Shown: piece after piece, positions 1-7,256 of the stretch
Layout of the letters: every line of letters starts with the position of its first letter
How positions within the stretch are numbered: position 1 is the stretch's first letter
Assembly (NCBI GenBank): GCA_019322535.1
Contig: JAHWIM010000058.1
Coordinates: 1 to 8,049, forward strand
Reading direction: 5' to 3'
DNA from: Candidatus Woesearchaeota archaeon
GTDB lineage: Archaea; Nanobdellota; Nanobdellia; Woesearchaeales; WJKL01
Length of the DNA stretch: 8,049 nucleotides
The notes under the pieces: generated by a model
Told to the model about the DNA's origin: nothing
The model's database searches: none
What the model saw: only the letters and a program-made list of their open reading frames with translations
Program-made: the position numbers and the translations under genes

Positions 1-2
1 TA

Positions 3-8
3 GGGGGT
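3..8 (+). promoter_or_regulatory. Ribosome binding site deciding the GTG start of the aminotransferase
   Basis: GGGGGT lies six bases before the GTG at 15 and is a plausible partner for the archaeal anti-Shine-Dalgarno sequence. It supports a GTG start although no ATG is available nearby in frame. Only 14 bases precede the gene here, so the promoter, or a further upstream operon gene, is outside the window. Confidence 0.55.
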
Positions 9-14
9 TTTATC

Positions 15-1301
15 GTGGAAATAAATGAACAAGCTGAAAAGTTAAACAATCAAATTAAAGAGAATAATAAGCATTTATACAAAATGCTTTCTGAGAAAGG
101 CAAAGCTATTTTCTTTCCTGCAAAAGGGATTCTTGCTCAGGCAGCAGATGCTAAAGGAAAGAAGATAAATGCAACTATTGGGATAGCTTTAGAAGAAGAC
201 AACAGTCCTATGAGGCTTAATTCTATTGCAAAATTAATAAATTTAGAAGCAAAACAGATATTTCCCTATGCTCCTAGTTTTGGCAATGATACATTGAGAG
301 TAAGATGGAAAGAATTAATTTTTAAGAAAAATCCTTCTTTGACTGGTAAGAAGATAAGCTTGCCGATTGTTACAAATGCTTTAACTCATGGTTTAAGCAT
401 CACAGCTTATATGTTTGTTGATGAAGGAGATGAAATTATATTGCCAGACTTATTCTGGGGAAATTATAAATTAATACTAATAAATGGATATAAGGCAAAA
501 CTTACAGCATTTGAAACTTTTAAAGAAAATAAATTTAATGTAGAAGGGCTAAAGGAAAAATTAGCTAAAGGCAAAGGAAAAAAGATTGTTCTTCTTAATT
601 TTCCAAATAATCCAACAGGATACACTCCAACTAATGAAGAAGTTAAAGAGATTGTTTCTGCAATAAAAGAATCTGCAGATAAAGGAAATGATATTGTAGT
701 AATAGTAGATGACGCTTATTTTGGATTAGTGTATAAAGAGGGAATATTTACTGAATCTATCTTTGCAAAACTTTGTGATCTTCATGAAAGAGTTTTAGCA
801 GTTAAAGTAGATGGGGCAACAAAAGAAGAATATGTTTGGGGATTGAGGGTTGGTTTTTTAACTTATGGAATTAAAGGGATCAATGATGATCTTTGTTTTG
901 TATTAGAACAAAAAACATCTGGTGCTGTTAGAGGAACAATATCTAATGTTTCAAATTTATCTCAGAATTTAGTTTTAGAAGCTTTTAATTCAGAAAGCTA
1001 TGATAAAGAAAAAAGAGATAAATATGATGTCTTAAAAGCCAGAGCAGATATAGTTGAGCAAATCCTCAGTAAACATCCTGAATATAAAGAAGAGTTTGAA
1101 GCATTGCCTTTTAATTCAGGATATTTTATGTGCATTAAATTGAAAAAAGATGCTGAGAAAGTTAGACAAGCTTTACTTACTAAATTTGATACAGGAATTA
1201 TAGCAATGAAAGATATTATTAGAATTGCATTTTCATCTGTAAGCAAGGATTTACTTGCTGAATTGTTTGATAATATTTACAAAGCATGCAAAGAGGTATA
1301 A
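15..1301 (+). CDS. PLP-dependent class I/II aminotransferase (aspartate/aromatic type)
   Basis: A cytosolic fold-type I aminotransferase of 428 residues, normal for the family. Visible motifs: NNPTG at 198-202, with the Asn that contacts the cofactor ring; D232-x-A-Y235, matching the PLP-pyridine Asp and the Tyr of aspartate aminotransferase; GATK with Schiff-base Lys270; R278 in a WGLRVGF stretch, the phosphate-binding Arg; and R403 in IRIAF, the likely substrate-carboxylate Arg. The start is GTG at 15, after a GGGGGT Shine-Dalgarno; the next Met (residue 24) would remove the N-terminal helix. The stop codon overlaps the ATG of malate dehydrogenase (TAATG). Next to oxaloacetate enzymes, aspartate/2-oxoglutarate is a reasonable substrate guess, but aromatic substrates are equally possible from sequence. 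The protein resembles, from memory, a subgroup common in Clostridia and other anaerobic bacteria, so transfer from bacteria is possible but untested. Family assignment is firm; substrate is not. Confidence 0.9.
   Translation: MEINEQAEKLNNQIKENNKHLYKMLSEKGKAIFFPAKGILAQAADAKGKKINATIGIALEEDNSPMRLNSIAKLINLEAKQIFPYAPSFGNDTLRVRWKELIFKKNPSLTGKKISLPIVTNALTHGLSITAYMFVDEGDEIILPDLFWGNYKLILINGYKAKLTAFETFKENKFNVEGLKEKLAKGKGKKIVLLNFPNNPTGYTPTNEEVKEIVSAIKESADKGNDIVVIVDDAYFGLVYKEGIFTESIFAKLCDLHERVLAVKVDGATKEEYVWGLRVGFLTYGIKGINDDLCFVLEQKTSGAVRGTISNVSNLSQNLVLEAFNSESYDKEKRDKYDVLKARADIVEQILSKHPEYKEEFEALPFNSGYFMCIKLKKDAEKVRQALLTKFDTGIIAMKDIIRIAFSSVSKDLLAELFDNIYKACKEV
1293..1297 (+). promoter_or_regulatory. Ribosome binding site of mdh, inside the upstream gene
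   Basis: GAGGT lies within the last codons of the aminotransferase, three bases before the ATG at 1301. It chooses this start over the ATG at 1286 and supports coupled translation across the TAATG junction. Confidence 0.6.
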
Positions 1302-2230
1302 TGGCTAAATTAACTATTGTAGGAGCTGGTAATTTAGGAAGTCAAGCTGCTTTTTATTCAGCATTAAAAGGTTTTGCAGATATTGTTTTAGTTGATATTG
1401 TTGAAGGAATGCCTCAAGGAAAGGCATTAGACATGCAACAAGCTATGGCAGTTGAAGGATCGAATGTTAAGATTGTTGGAAGTAATGATTATGAAGCAAC
1501 AAAAGATTCAGATGTTGTAATTATCCCTGCAGGGATTCCTAGAAAACCTGGAATGGCAAGAGAAGATTTGCTTGCAACAAATGCGAAGATTTTGAAATCT
1601 GTAATTCCGAGTGTTGTTAAATATTCTCCTAACAGTGTATTAATTATTGTTACAAATCCTTTAGATGCAATGGTTTATCTTGCTTACAAGTTAAGTGGTT
1701 TTCCTAAAAATAGAGTAATTGGAATGGCAGGAGTTCTTGACAGTGCAAGATTTAGGACATTTGTTGCACAAGAACTTAAAGAAGACATAAACAATATACA
1801 AGCAATGGTGCTTGGAAGCCATGGGGATTTAATGGTTCCTTTGCTTAATCATTGCAAAGTAAAAGGAAAACCAATAAAAGAGTTAATTGATGATAAAAGA
1901 CTTAGTGAAATTGTTGAAAGAACAAGAAAAGGAGGAGCAGAGATTGTTGGTTTATTAAAAACAGGAAGTGCTTTTTTTGCTCCTGGATTAAGTGCTGCTG
2001 AAATGGCAGAATCAATAATCAAAGATCAAAAGAAAATACTGCCTTGCGCAGCTTTGTGTGAAGGAGAATATGATATTAATGGTGTTTTTGTTGGAGTTCC
2101 AGCAAAATTAGGTAAACAAGGTGTTGAAGAGATTGTTGAACTTGAACTTAATGAAGAGGAGAAAAATGCTCTACAAAAATCAGTTGAACACATCAAATTA
2201 GTTGTTAAAAAAATGGAGGAATTAATATGA
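1301..2230 (+). CDS. mdh: Malate dehydrogenase (NAD-dependent, LDH-like family)
   Basis: Interconverts malate and oxaloacetate in the cytosol. The 309-residue length is typical of the LDH-like malate dehydrogenases. The Rossmann loop G8-A-G-N-L-G13 opens the protein. D32 at the end of the second strand (VLVD) indicates NAD rather than NADP. The substrate loop GIPRKPGMAR holds R81 and R87; Arg at the specificity position marks malate rather than lactate dehydrogenase. N119 (VTNPLD), the D147-x-x-R150 pair and the catalytic H174 (GSHGD) are all present. I start it at ATG 1301 because GAGGT sits just upstream (1293-1297) and the protein then begins MAKLTIVGAG as expected; an in-frame ATG at 1286 would add five unneeded residues inside the preceding gene. 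The start overlaps the aminotransferase stop by one base and the 3' end overlaps pckG by four, so the three genes are probably translationally coupled. Confidence 0.95.
   Translation: MAKLTIVGAGNLGSQAAFYSALKGFADIVLVDIVEGMPQGKALDMQQAMAVEGSNVKIVGSNDYEATKDSDVVIIPAGIPRKPGMAREDLLATNAKILKSVIPSVVKYSPNSVLIIVTNPLDAMVYLAYKLSGFPKNRVIGMAGVLDSARFRTFVAQELKEDINNIQAMVLGSHGDLMVPLLNHCKVKGKPIKELIDDKRLSEIVERTRKGGAEIVGLLKTGSAFFAPGLSAAEMAESIIKDQKKILPCAALCEGEYDINGVFVGVPAKLGKQGVEEIVELELNEEEKNALQKSVEHIKLVVKKMEELI
2215..2220 (+). promoter_or_regulatory. Ribosome binding site of pckG, inside mdh
   Basis: GGAGGA lies in the last codons of malate dehydrogenase, six bases before the ATG at 2227. It is a strong Shine-Dalgarno and fixes the start at the ATGA overlap. 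Confidence 0.7.
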
Positions 2231-4089
2231 ATATCGACAAAAACGTTTTAGATGAAAAAAATTTAGCTAAATTAGAAGCATTAAAAAACCCAAAAGCTAT
2301 GAAAATAATTGAAAAATATGTTAATTTATGCAAACCTGCAAAGGTTACTGTTCTCACTGATTCTCAAGATGATATTGATTATCTAAGAAAAGGCTCTATT
2401 AAAAACAAAGAAGAAACACCATTAGCTATGGAAGGCCACACTATACATTATGATGGAGTTAACGATCAAGCTAGAGCAAAAGAAGTAACAAAAGTTTTGC
2501 TCCCAAAGGGAAAATACATGAGTAAATTCATTAATACAATAGATAAAGAAGAAGGCCTAAAAGAAGTCCATGAATTCATGGATGGAATCATGGAAGGAAA
2601 AGAAATGTTAGTCTGCTTATTCACTTTAGGCCCTAATAACTCAAGATTTTCTATACCTGCATTGCAGCTAACAGACTCTTATTATGTAGCTCACAGCGAA
2701 TCAATTCTCTACAGGTCAGGATATGAAGATTTTAAGCAATTAAATGGCTCAGAAGATTTCTTTTATTTTATCCACTCTGCAGGTCAATTAGATGAAAGAA
2801 ATAATACAGTTAATATAGACAAGAGAAGAGTCTATATGGACTTAGAAGAAAACAGAGTTTTGACAGTAAATAACCAATATGCTGGCAATAGTGTTGGCTT
2901 AAAAAAATTAGCATTAAGATTAGCAATCAATAAAGCAAGCCAAGAGGACTGGCTTTGTGAACATATGTTTGTGATGGGAGTTCATCCACTAAGTAAAGAT
3001 AGAGTTACATATTTTACAGGAGCTTTTCCAAGTGCTTGCGGTAAGACAGCAACAGCTATGATTTCTGGACAAACTATAGTTGGTGATGATATTGCATATA
3101 TTAAAGCAGGAGATGATGGTGTAGCTTATTCAGTAAATGTAGAACAAGGTATTTTTGGTATTATTAGAGATATAAACCAAACAGATGATCCAGTAATCCA
3201 TAAAGCCCTTAGCACACCAAGAGAACTTATCTTCTCTAATGTTTTAGTAGTAGATGGAAAACCATACTGGCTTGGAATGGGGCAAGAACCACCAGAAAAA
3301 GGCTATACTTATTGTGGTGAATGGAAAAAAAGTATGAAAGATAAAGATGGAAATGAAATACCTTATGCTAATAAAAACGCCCGTTATACAATAAGAATAA
3401 ACGATCTTGATAATGCAGATCCAGAAGCTGATAACCCAGAAGGTGTTCCAATTGGTGGCTTTATTTATGGAGGCAGAGACTCAGATACTACAATTCCTGT
3501 TTTTGAATCATTAAGCTGGTCTCATGGAGTTTATGTAGGTGCCATAGTAGAATCAGAAACAACAGCAGCTACATTGGGTGCAGAAGGAGTTAGAAAGCAC
3601 AATCCAATGGCTAACCTTGATTTCCTTGTAGTTCCATTAGGTCTTTACATTAAAAATCATTTAGCTTTTGGCGAAACTCTAGACAAAAATCCAAAAATAT
3701 TCCATACAAATTATTTTTTAAAAGAAAATGGGGAATTTTTAAACAGCAAATTAGATAAAAAAGTATGGCTTTTATGGATGGAAGGCAGAGTTCATAATGA
3801 ATATAGTGCTATTGAAACACCAATAGGATTTATACCAAAATATGAAGACCTAAAAAAATTATTCTTAGACGTTTTTAAGAGAGAATACACTAAAGAAGAA
3901 TATGAAAAACAATTCTCAATTAGGATAACAAAACTATTAGAGAAACTAGCGCGAGTAGAAAAAGTTTTTGAACAAGAAAAAGATATACCTAAAGATTTTA
4001 TTGACCATTTTGAACAAGAAAAGAAGCGTTTAAAAGAAGCAAAAGAGAAATTTGGTAAAGAAGTAATAAGTCCTTCTGAATTTCAATAG
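2227..4089 (+). CDS. pckG: Phosphoenolpyruvate carboxykinase, GTP-type family
   Basis: Cytosolic enzyme converting oxaloacetate plus a nucleoside triphosphate to phosphoenolpyruvate and CO2, the entry step of gluconeogenesis. At 620 residues it has the length of the GTP-type family. Matches to the well-studied vertebrate enzyme: R83 (substrate Arg, R87 in rat); K226 and H246 with D288 in VGDDIA as metal ligands; P-loop FPSACGKT at 267-274 with the reactive C271, K273 and T274; N384-x-R386, matching the N403/R405 pair; YGGR with R417; and a lid-like segment ESETTAAT around 442-449. Departures: the P-loop continues with Ala where the family usually has Asn, D418 follows GGR where Arg is usual, and the guanine-pocket stretch (about 497-512) keeps only two of four canonical contacts. 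The tail from about 550 is charged and helical. The gene starts in an ATGA overlap with mdh and its stop overlaps the 3' end of convergent gatD. Family certain; nucleotide preference unverified. Confidence 0.94.
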   Translation: MNIDKNVLDEKNLAKLEALKNPKAMKIIEKYVNLCKPAKVTVLTDSQDDIDYLRKGSIKNKEETPLAMEGHTIHYDGVNDQARAKEVTKVLLPKGKYMSKFINTIDKEEGLKEVHEFMDGIMEGKEMLVCLFTLGPNNSRFSIPALQLTDSYYVAHSESILYRSGYEDFKQLNGSEDFFYFIHSAGQLDERNNTVNIDKRRVYMDLEENRVLTVNNQYAGNSVGLKKLALRLAINKASQEDWLCEHMFVMGVHPLSKDRVTYFTGAFPSACGKTATAMISGQTIVGDDIAYIKAGDDGVAYSVNVEQGIFGIIRDINQTDDPVIHKALSTPRELIFSNVLVVDGKPYWLGMGQEPPEKGYTYCGEWKKSMKDKDGNEIPYANKNARYTIRINDLDNADPEADNPEGVPIGGFIYGGRDSDTTIPVFESLSWSHGVYVGAIVESETTAATLGAEGVRKHNPMANLDFLVVPLGLYIKNHLAFGETLDKNPKIFHTNYFLKENGEFLNSKLDKKVWLLWMEGRVHNEYSAIETPIGFIPKYEDLKKLFLDVFKREYTKEEYEKQFSIRITKLLEKLARVEKVFEQEKDIPKDFIDHFEQEKKRLKEAKEKFGKEVISPSEFQ

Positions 4090-5345
4090 AGAAAACTTTT
4101 TTCTTCACTTCTTTTTGTTATTTCTCCTGCAATATTTGTAAGCATTAGTTCTTTTACTTTTTTAGGATCTGTTGTTTGCGCTAAAACCCATCCTAATTTG
4201 ACATAAGCTGTTTCAGGAGTGATATCTTCTGTAAAAATACATTTTAATTTTATTGATAATTCCCTTAGATGAGCATAAACTAATGGATGGACTCTTCCGT
4301 AGATTGTTTGTGGTGCAATAACAACTGGAATTTTCAATTTTTCAATCTTAGGAAATAGATTAGCAGGAATATTTCCAAGACCAGTTGCAGCAATTACTAA
4401 TCCTTTATAATTTTTGTAATAATCAATTACTTCTGGTTTGATTCCTGGATATGTAAAGATTAAACCAACATCCTCTTCAAATTTATTCTCTAAATTAACA
4501 GTTCCTTTTTTTCTTTTATTGTAATCTTTATTCACTATCTCAATTTTTCCATCTGAATGAACTTTTGCAATTGGTAGTTCATTAACTGGTCTGAAAGCAT
4601 CTCTTCTGCTTGTATGCATTTTTCTGACTTTTGTTCCTCTATTTAGAATACAATAATCATCATTTGTTGTTGCATGCAAGCAAGCAACAACTTCTGCAAT
4701 ATCTGATTTTGCAGCTGCAGTAATTGCGCAAACTAGATTCATGAATGCGTCTGAGGAGCCTCTGTCTATGCTTCTTTGTGCAGCTGTAAAAATAACTGGT
4801 TTGTTCAGGTCTTTTAACATAAAAGACATAGCAGCTGTTGAGAAATGTAATGTATCTGTTCCTTGAGTCACAACAACACCATCTGCTTGTTTTAACTCAT
4901 CTGCAATGATCTTTGCGATTTTTGTATAGTCTTTGCCTGTTAAATCCTCGCTCATAATATTCATAACTTTTTTTGCTTTTAGGTTAGCAATATTTGCTAA
5001 CTCTGGCATCATTGCAACAAAATCTTCTGCAGTATAATCAGCAATAACCCCTCCTGTTCTGTAATCAACTTTTGAAGATATTGTTCCTCCTAATGATATT
5101 ATAGAAACAGTTGGTAATCCTTTTTTCATAGGTAATTTTTTTGATATTGATTTCTTTTGAATGTATTTTTCTAATAGTTTTATTTGTTTAATCTTTTTAT
5201 CTTCTATTCCAATATTATAACCATTATCTAACTTTATAACTGTAAAGCCTTTTTCAAGAAGCTCTGGTCTAGGTATAAGAATTCCTTCAAACTCTTCTTT
5301 GTCAGTTATTATTTTTACTTTATCTCCTGGTTTTGCTTTATTCAT
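4083..5345 (-). CDS. gatD: Glutamyl-tRNA(Gln) amidotransferase subunit D
   Basis: The asparaginase-like subunit of the archaeal GatDE enzyme. It releases ammonia from glutamine (or asparagine), which GatE uses to convert Glu-tRNA(Gln) to Gln-tRNA(Gln). Length 420 is close to known GatD proteins (about 435). Residues 1-60 form the small N-terminal beta domain typical of GatD and absent from plain asparaginases (GDKVKI, FEGILIPRP). The asparaginase domain follows from about 78. Its catalytic set is complete: T88 (SLGGT), T163 and D164 (TQGTDT), and K239 (NRGTK), with spacing like that of characterised GatD. The C-terminal TNIAGEI stretch also fits. The start ATG at 5345 overlaps the stop of the membrane-protein gene (ATGA), with a modest AGGGT upstream. 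The stop lies inside the convergent 3' end of pckG. The partner gatE is not in this window. Confidence 0.95.
   Translation of the reverse strand: MNKAKPGDKVKIITDKEEFEGILIPRPELLEKGFTVIKLDNGYNIGIEDKKIKQIKLLEKYIQKKSISKKLPMKKGLPTVSIISLGGTISSKVDYRTGGVIADYTAEDFVAMMPELANIANLKAKKVMNIMSEDLTGKDYTKIAKIIADELKQADGVVVTQGTDTLHFSTAAMSFMLKDLNKPVIFTAAQRSIDRGSSDAFMNLVCAITAAAKSDIAEVVACLHATTNDDYCILNRGTKVRKMHTSRRDAFRPVNELPIAKVHSDGKIEIVNKDYNKRKKGTVNLENKFEEDVGLIFTYPGIKPEVIDYYKNYKGLVIAATGLGNIPANLFPKIEKLKIPVVIAPQTIYGRVHPLVYAHLRELSIKLKCIFTEDITPETAYVKLGWVLAQTTDPKKVKELMLTNIAGEITKRSEEKSFLY
4097..4116 (+). terminator. Possible U-tract terminator of the plus-strand operon
   Basis: Two T runs (six at 4097-4102 and five at 4112-4116) begin eight bases after the pckG stop. 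Archaeal termination often needs only U-rich stretches without a hairpin, and none is obvious here. The tract lies antisense to the last codons of gatD, where Lys/Glu-rich coding would produce T runs by chance, so the call is tentative. Confidence 0.35.
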
Positions 5346-6205
5346 TTTTTAACCCTAAATGCATTGCTTAATATATCCTGATCATACCCTTGAGGTATTT
5401 TTCCTTGATCTGCATAAACATATAATGCTGTATTAAATATTGTGTTAGCAACTCCAAATATTAAAAATAACCCTATAAAATAGACGATTACAAATATTAT
5501 TCCTATCAAAATCCCAATTCCACCTAATGCAGACAATAATATGAATAAAGGAATAATGATTATGACTCCTAATATAAAAAATAAGAATTGAACAAGCCCC
5601 AAACCTATTACTCTAACTATAGATTCTCCCCATGTTTTTTTAAGAGTATTAATTGATTTTTTAATAGCATCTATTGGTCCAAGATTGCTATAAACCATTG
5701 CAGGAACTACAAAAATAGTGACTATGCTCCATATCATGCCTAATATTGATCTTAGTGCCATTAAGATTATTCTTCCCCCTTGCCCTACTTTTTCTGCCAT
5801 TCTTTCAATAATCTTTAATATTAATCCAACTGTTGCAGAAACTAGACTCCATACAAATATTAGATGTATTTTTGAAATAGCATATTTTATACTATCGAAA
5901 AATGTTGCATTCCCTCCTTCAAACCTTGTTTTAGTTGTATAAACAACGCAGACATTGAAAAACACTGCAATAAATGACAACCCTAAATAAGTTATAAATA
6001 ATAAAACATATTCTAAAACTCCAAAAGTGATGCTTTGAGTAACTTCTGTTATCATTCTAGATATTATTGTTGGGAAAAGCATAGCAAAAATAAATATTAT
6101 TGAAAATATTCCACCTAATAGGGGAAATAATAATAATTCTTTGTCTTTCTTCATTACATCAAAACTAAGTTTTGTTACTTTCCAACTTCTTGAAAATACT
6201 CCCAT
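5342..6205 (-). CDS. Multi-pass membrane protein, DUF6159-like
   Basis: A 287-residue integral membrane protein of unknown function. Hydrophobic segments lie at roughly 25-48, 63-90, 113-131, 147-172, 196-225 and 228-262, giving about six passes; the ends are short and polar. The order of conserved blocks resembles the DUF6159 family as I remember it: FSRSW near the start, DKELLLFPLL just before the first helix, an FNVCVV segment followed by RFEGG, then ATVGLIL, a central VPAMVYSNLGPIDAIKKS motif and TWGES. The GPIDAIKKS block followed by a charged TWGE helix also recalls the membrane domains next to glycerophosphodiester phosphodiesterases. No catalytic or transport signature is visible. It follows the parvulin gene by 11 bases, with GAGGG overlapping the parvulin stop, and overlaps gatD by four bases, so it is co-translated with housekeeping genes. 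Membrane character is sure; family call is likely; function unknown. Confidence 0.82.
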   Translation of the reverse strand: MGVFSRSWKVTKLSFDVMKKDKELLLFPLLGGIFSIIFIFAMLFPTIISRMITEVTQSITFGVLEYVLLFITYLGLSFIAVFFNVCVVYTTKTRFEGGNATFFDSIKYAISKIHLIFVWSLVSATVGLILKIIERMAEKVGQGGRIILMALRSILGMIWSIVTIFVVPAMVYSNLGPIDAIKKSINTLKKTWGESIVRVIGLGLVQFLFFILGVIIIIPLFILLSALGGIGILIGIIFVIVYFIGLFLIFGVANTIFNTALYVYADQGKIPQGYDQDILSNAFRVKK

Positions 6206-6212
6206 TTTGATA

Positions 6213-6217
6213 CCCTC
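6213..6217 (-). promoter_or_regulatory. Ribosome binding site of the membrane-protein gene
   Basis: GAGGG on the minus strand (6217 to 6213) lies seven bases before the ATG at 6205. Its first base is the last base of the parvulin stop codon TAG, so ribosomes ending parvulin translation would be positioned to restart. Confidence 0.55.
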
Positions 6218-6498
6218 TATTGCATATCATCTATTTTTATTATATGATAACCAAACTGTGTTTTGACAGGCCCAATAATATCTCCTTTTTTTGCAGTAAA
6301 GCAGACATTCTCAAATTCTTTGACCATTTGGCCTCTACCAAACCAGCCTAAACTGCCTCCATTTTTCTTTGAAGGGCAAAGAGACTTTTCTTTAGCAACT
6401 TCTGCAAAATCTTTTCCATGTTTTACATCATATAGTATAACATTAGCTTCTGATTCTGTTTTTACTAATATATGTGATGCATTTATTTTTCTTACCAT
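6217..6498 (-). CDS. Parvulin-type peptidyl-prolyl cis-trans isomerase (PpiC-like)
   Basis: A stand-alone 93-residue rotamase domain that catalyses cis-trans isomerisation of peptide bonds before proline and helps protein folding. It matches the small E. coli PpiC/Par10 and archaeal parvulins in length and layout: ASHILVK at 7-13, SLCPS at 39-43, GGSLGWFGRGQMV at 47-59, and TQFGYHIIKI at 80-89. The active-site set H9, C41, M58, F62, F82 and H85 is complete. There is no signal peptide, lipobox or membrane helix, so it acts in the cytosol, and it lacks the basic N-terminal extension of some eukaryotic parvulins. Only one base separates its ATG from the nif3-like stop (TAG-T-ATG). The upstream GAGAT is a weak Shine-Dalgarno, so translation probably depends on coupling. 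Confidence 0.94.
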   Translation of the reverse strand: MVRKINASHILVKTESEANVILYDVKHGKDFAEVAKEKSLCPSKKNGGSLGWFGRGQMVKEFENVCFTAKKGDIIGPVKTQFGYHIIKIDDMQ

Positions 6499-6499
6499 A

Positions 6500-7255
6500 C
6501 TATATCTCTATTGGATTATCAATAAACACTGTCTGTATATTAAATTTTTCTTTTATTAGGGCCATTAATGCTTTGATTCCTAATGTTTCTGTTGCATAAT
6601 GGCCTGCCACTATTAGACTGATTTGTTCATCTTTTGAATGGTTATAAATACTATATTTTATTTCTCCTGTGATAAATAAGTCAATTTTCTTTTTTATTGC
6701 TTCTTCTAATAAAGCATATCCTGCTCCAGAGATAATTGCAACTGTTTTTATTTTCTTTTTTCCAAAAGGGTAAACTTTAGATTCAGTTTTTAATTCTTTA
6801 TTGAGGAGGTTTGCAAGTGCTTTGATTGTTTTTGGGTTAATAAGAGAACCTTGATAACCTATTGCTGGCCCTCCATGATATCTACCAAATTTTTTTATTT
6901 TAGTAAGATGAATAAGTTCACACAATTTAATATTGTTGCCGTGTTTGATGTGAGCATCTAAAGGAAGATGACAACCATACAATGCAATTTTGTTTTTCTT
7001 TAGAAAATTTAATCTTTTTTTTGTTATTTCTTTACGTTTTTGAGGTTTCCAAAGCAAGCCGTGATGTACAATTAATAGATCAACTTTAGCTTTTTTTGCT
7101 TTTTCAAAAGTTGATAAACAAGCATCTACTGCAAAACCAATTTTTTTAACTTGTTTTTTGCCTTTTACTTGAAGACCATTCCTAGAACTGTCGGGAATCT
7201 TTCTAATATTGAGTTCTTTATTTAGAAATCTTACGACGCTTAGCAAAGAAGACAT
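6500..7255 (-). CDS. NIF3-family dinuclear metal-binding protein
   Basis: A 251-residue single-domain member of the NIF3/YbgI/DUF34 family. These are widespread proteins with a two-metal site; they are often annotated as GTP cyclohydrolase I type 2, but their physiological role is unsettled. Every expected metal ligand is visible: H64 and H65 in VHHGLLW, D100 in GCHLPLDAH, and H219 and E223 in AGHYATE. This matches the H-H, D, H, E pattern of E. coli YbgI. Other family marks are the NGLQV turn at 26-30, GNN at 106-108, ISGAG at 175-179 and TGEIKY at 196-201. It lacks the PII-like insertion found in the longer bacterial members. The ATG is one base after the stop of the 79-residue gene (TAA-A-ATG). 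No Shine-Dalgarno is visible in the 25 bases upstream, so reinitiation is likely. Family certain; substrate unknown. Confidence 0.92.
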   Translation of the reverse strand: MSSLLSVVRFLNKELNIRKIPDSSRNGLQVKGKKQVKKIGFAVDACLSTFEKAKKAKVDLLIVHHGLLWKPQKRKEITKKRLNFLKKNKIALYGCHLPLDAHIKHGNNIKLCELIHLTKIKKFGRYHGGPAIGYQGSLINPKTIKALANLLNKELKTESKVYPFGKKKIKTVAIISGAGYALLEEAIKKKIDLFITGEIKYSIYNHSKDEQISLIVAGHYATETLGIKALMALIKEKFNIQTVFIDNPIEI

Positions 7256-7256
7256 T

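Noticed and set aside
998..1246. Open frame on the minus strand inside the aminotransferase gene
   Set aside because: It is antisense to well-conserved aminotransferase coding sequence, has no Shine-Dalgarno I can see and encodes a Ser/Leu-rich product typical of a shadow frame.
1286..1300. Earlier in-frame ATG for malate dehydrogenase
   Set aside because: It would add five residues before the conserved MAKLTIVGAG start and would place the GAGGT ribosome binding site inside the coding region.
4013..4060. Possible minus-strand terminator downstream of gatD inside pckG
   Set aside because: Only runs of three or four T occur on the minus strand, which is expected opposite Lys/Glu-rich coding sequence; there is no hairpin or long U-tract.
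5718..5942. Open frame on the plus strand inside the membrane-protein gene
   Set aside because: It opposes a clear membrane-protein gene with conserved motifs and has no family resemblance or supporting context.
6263..6559. 98-residue open frame on the plus strand across the parvulin/NIF3 junction
   Set aside because: Both opposing genes have complete active-site motifs; the product is hydrophobic and Phe-rich, as expected from antisense of Lys-rich codons.
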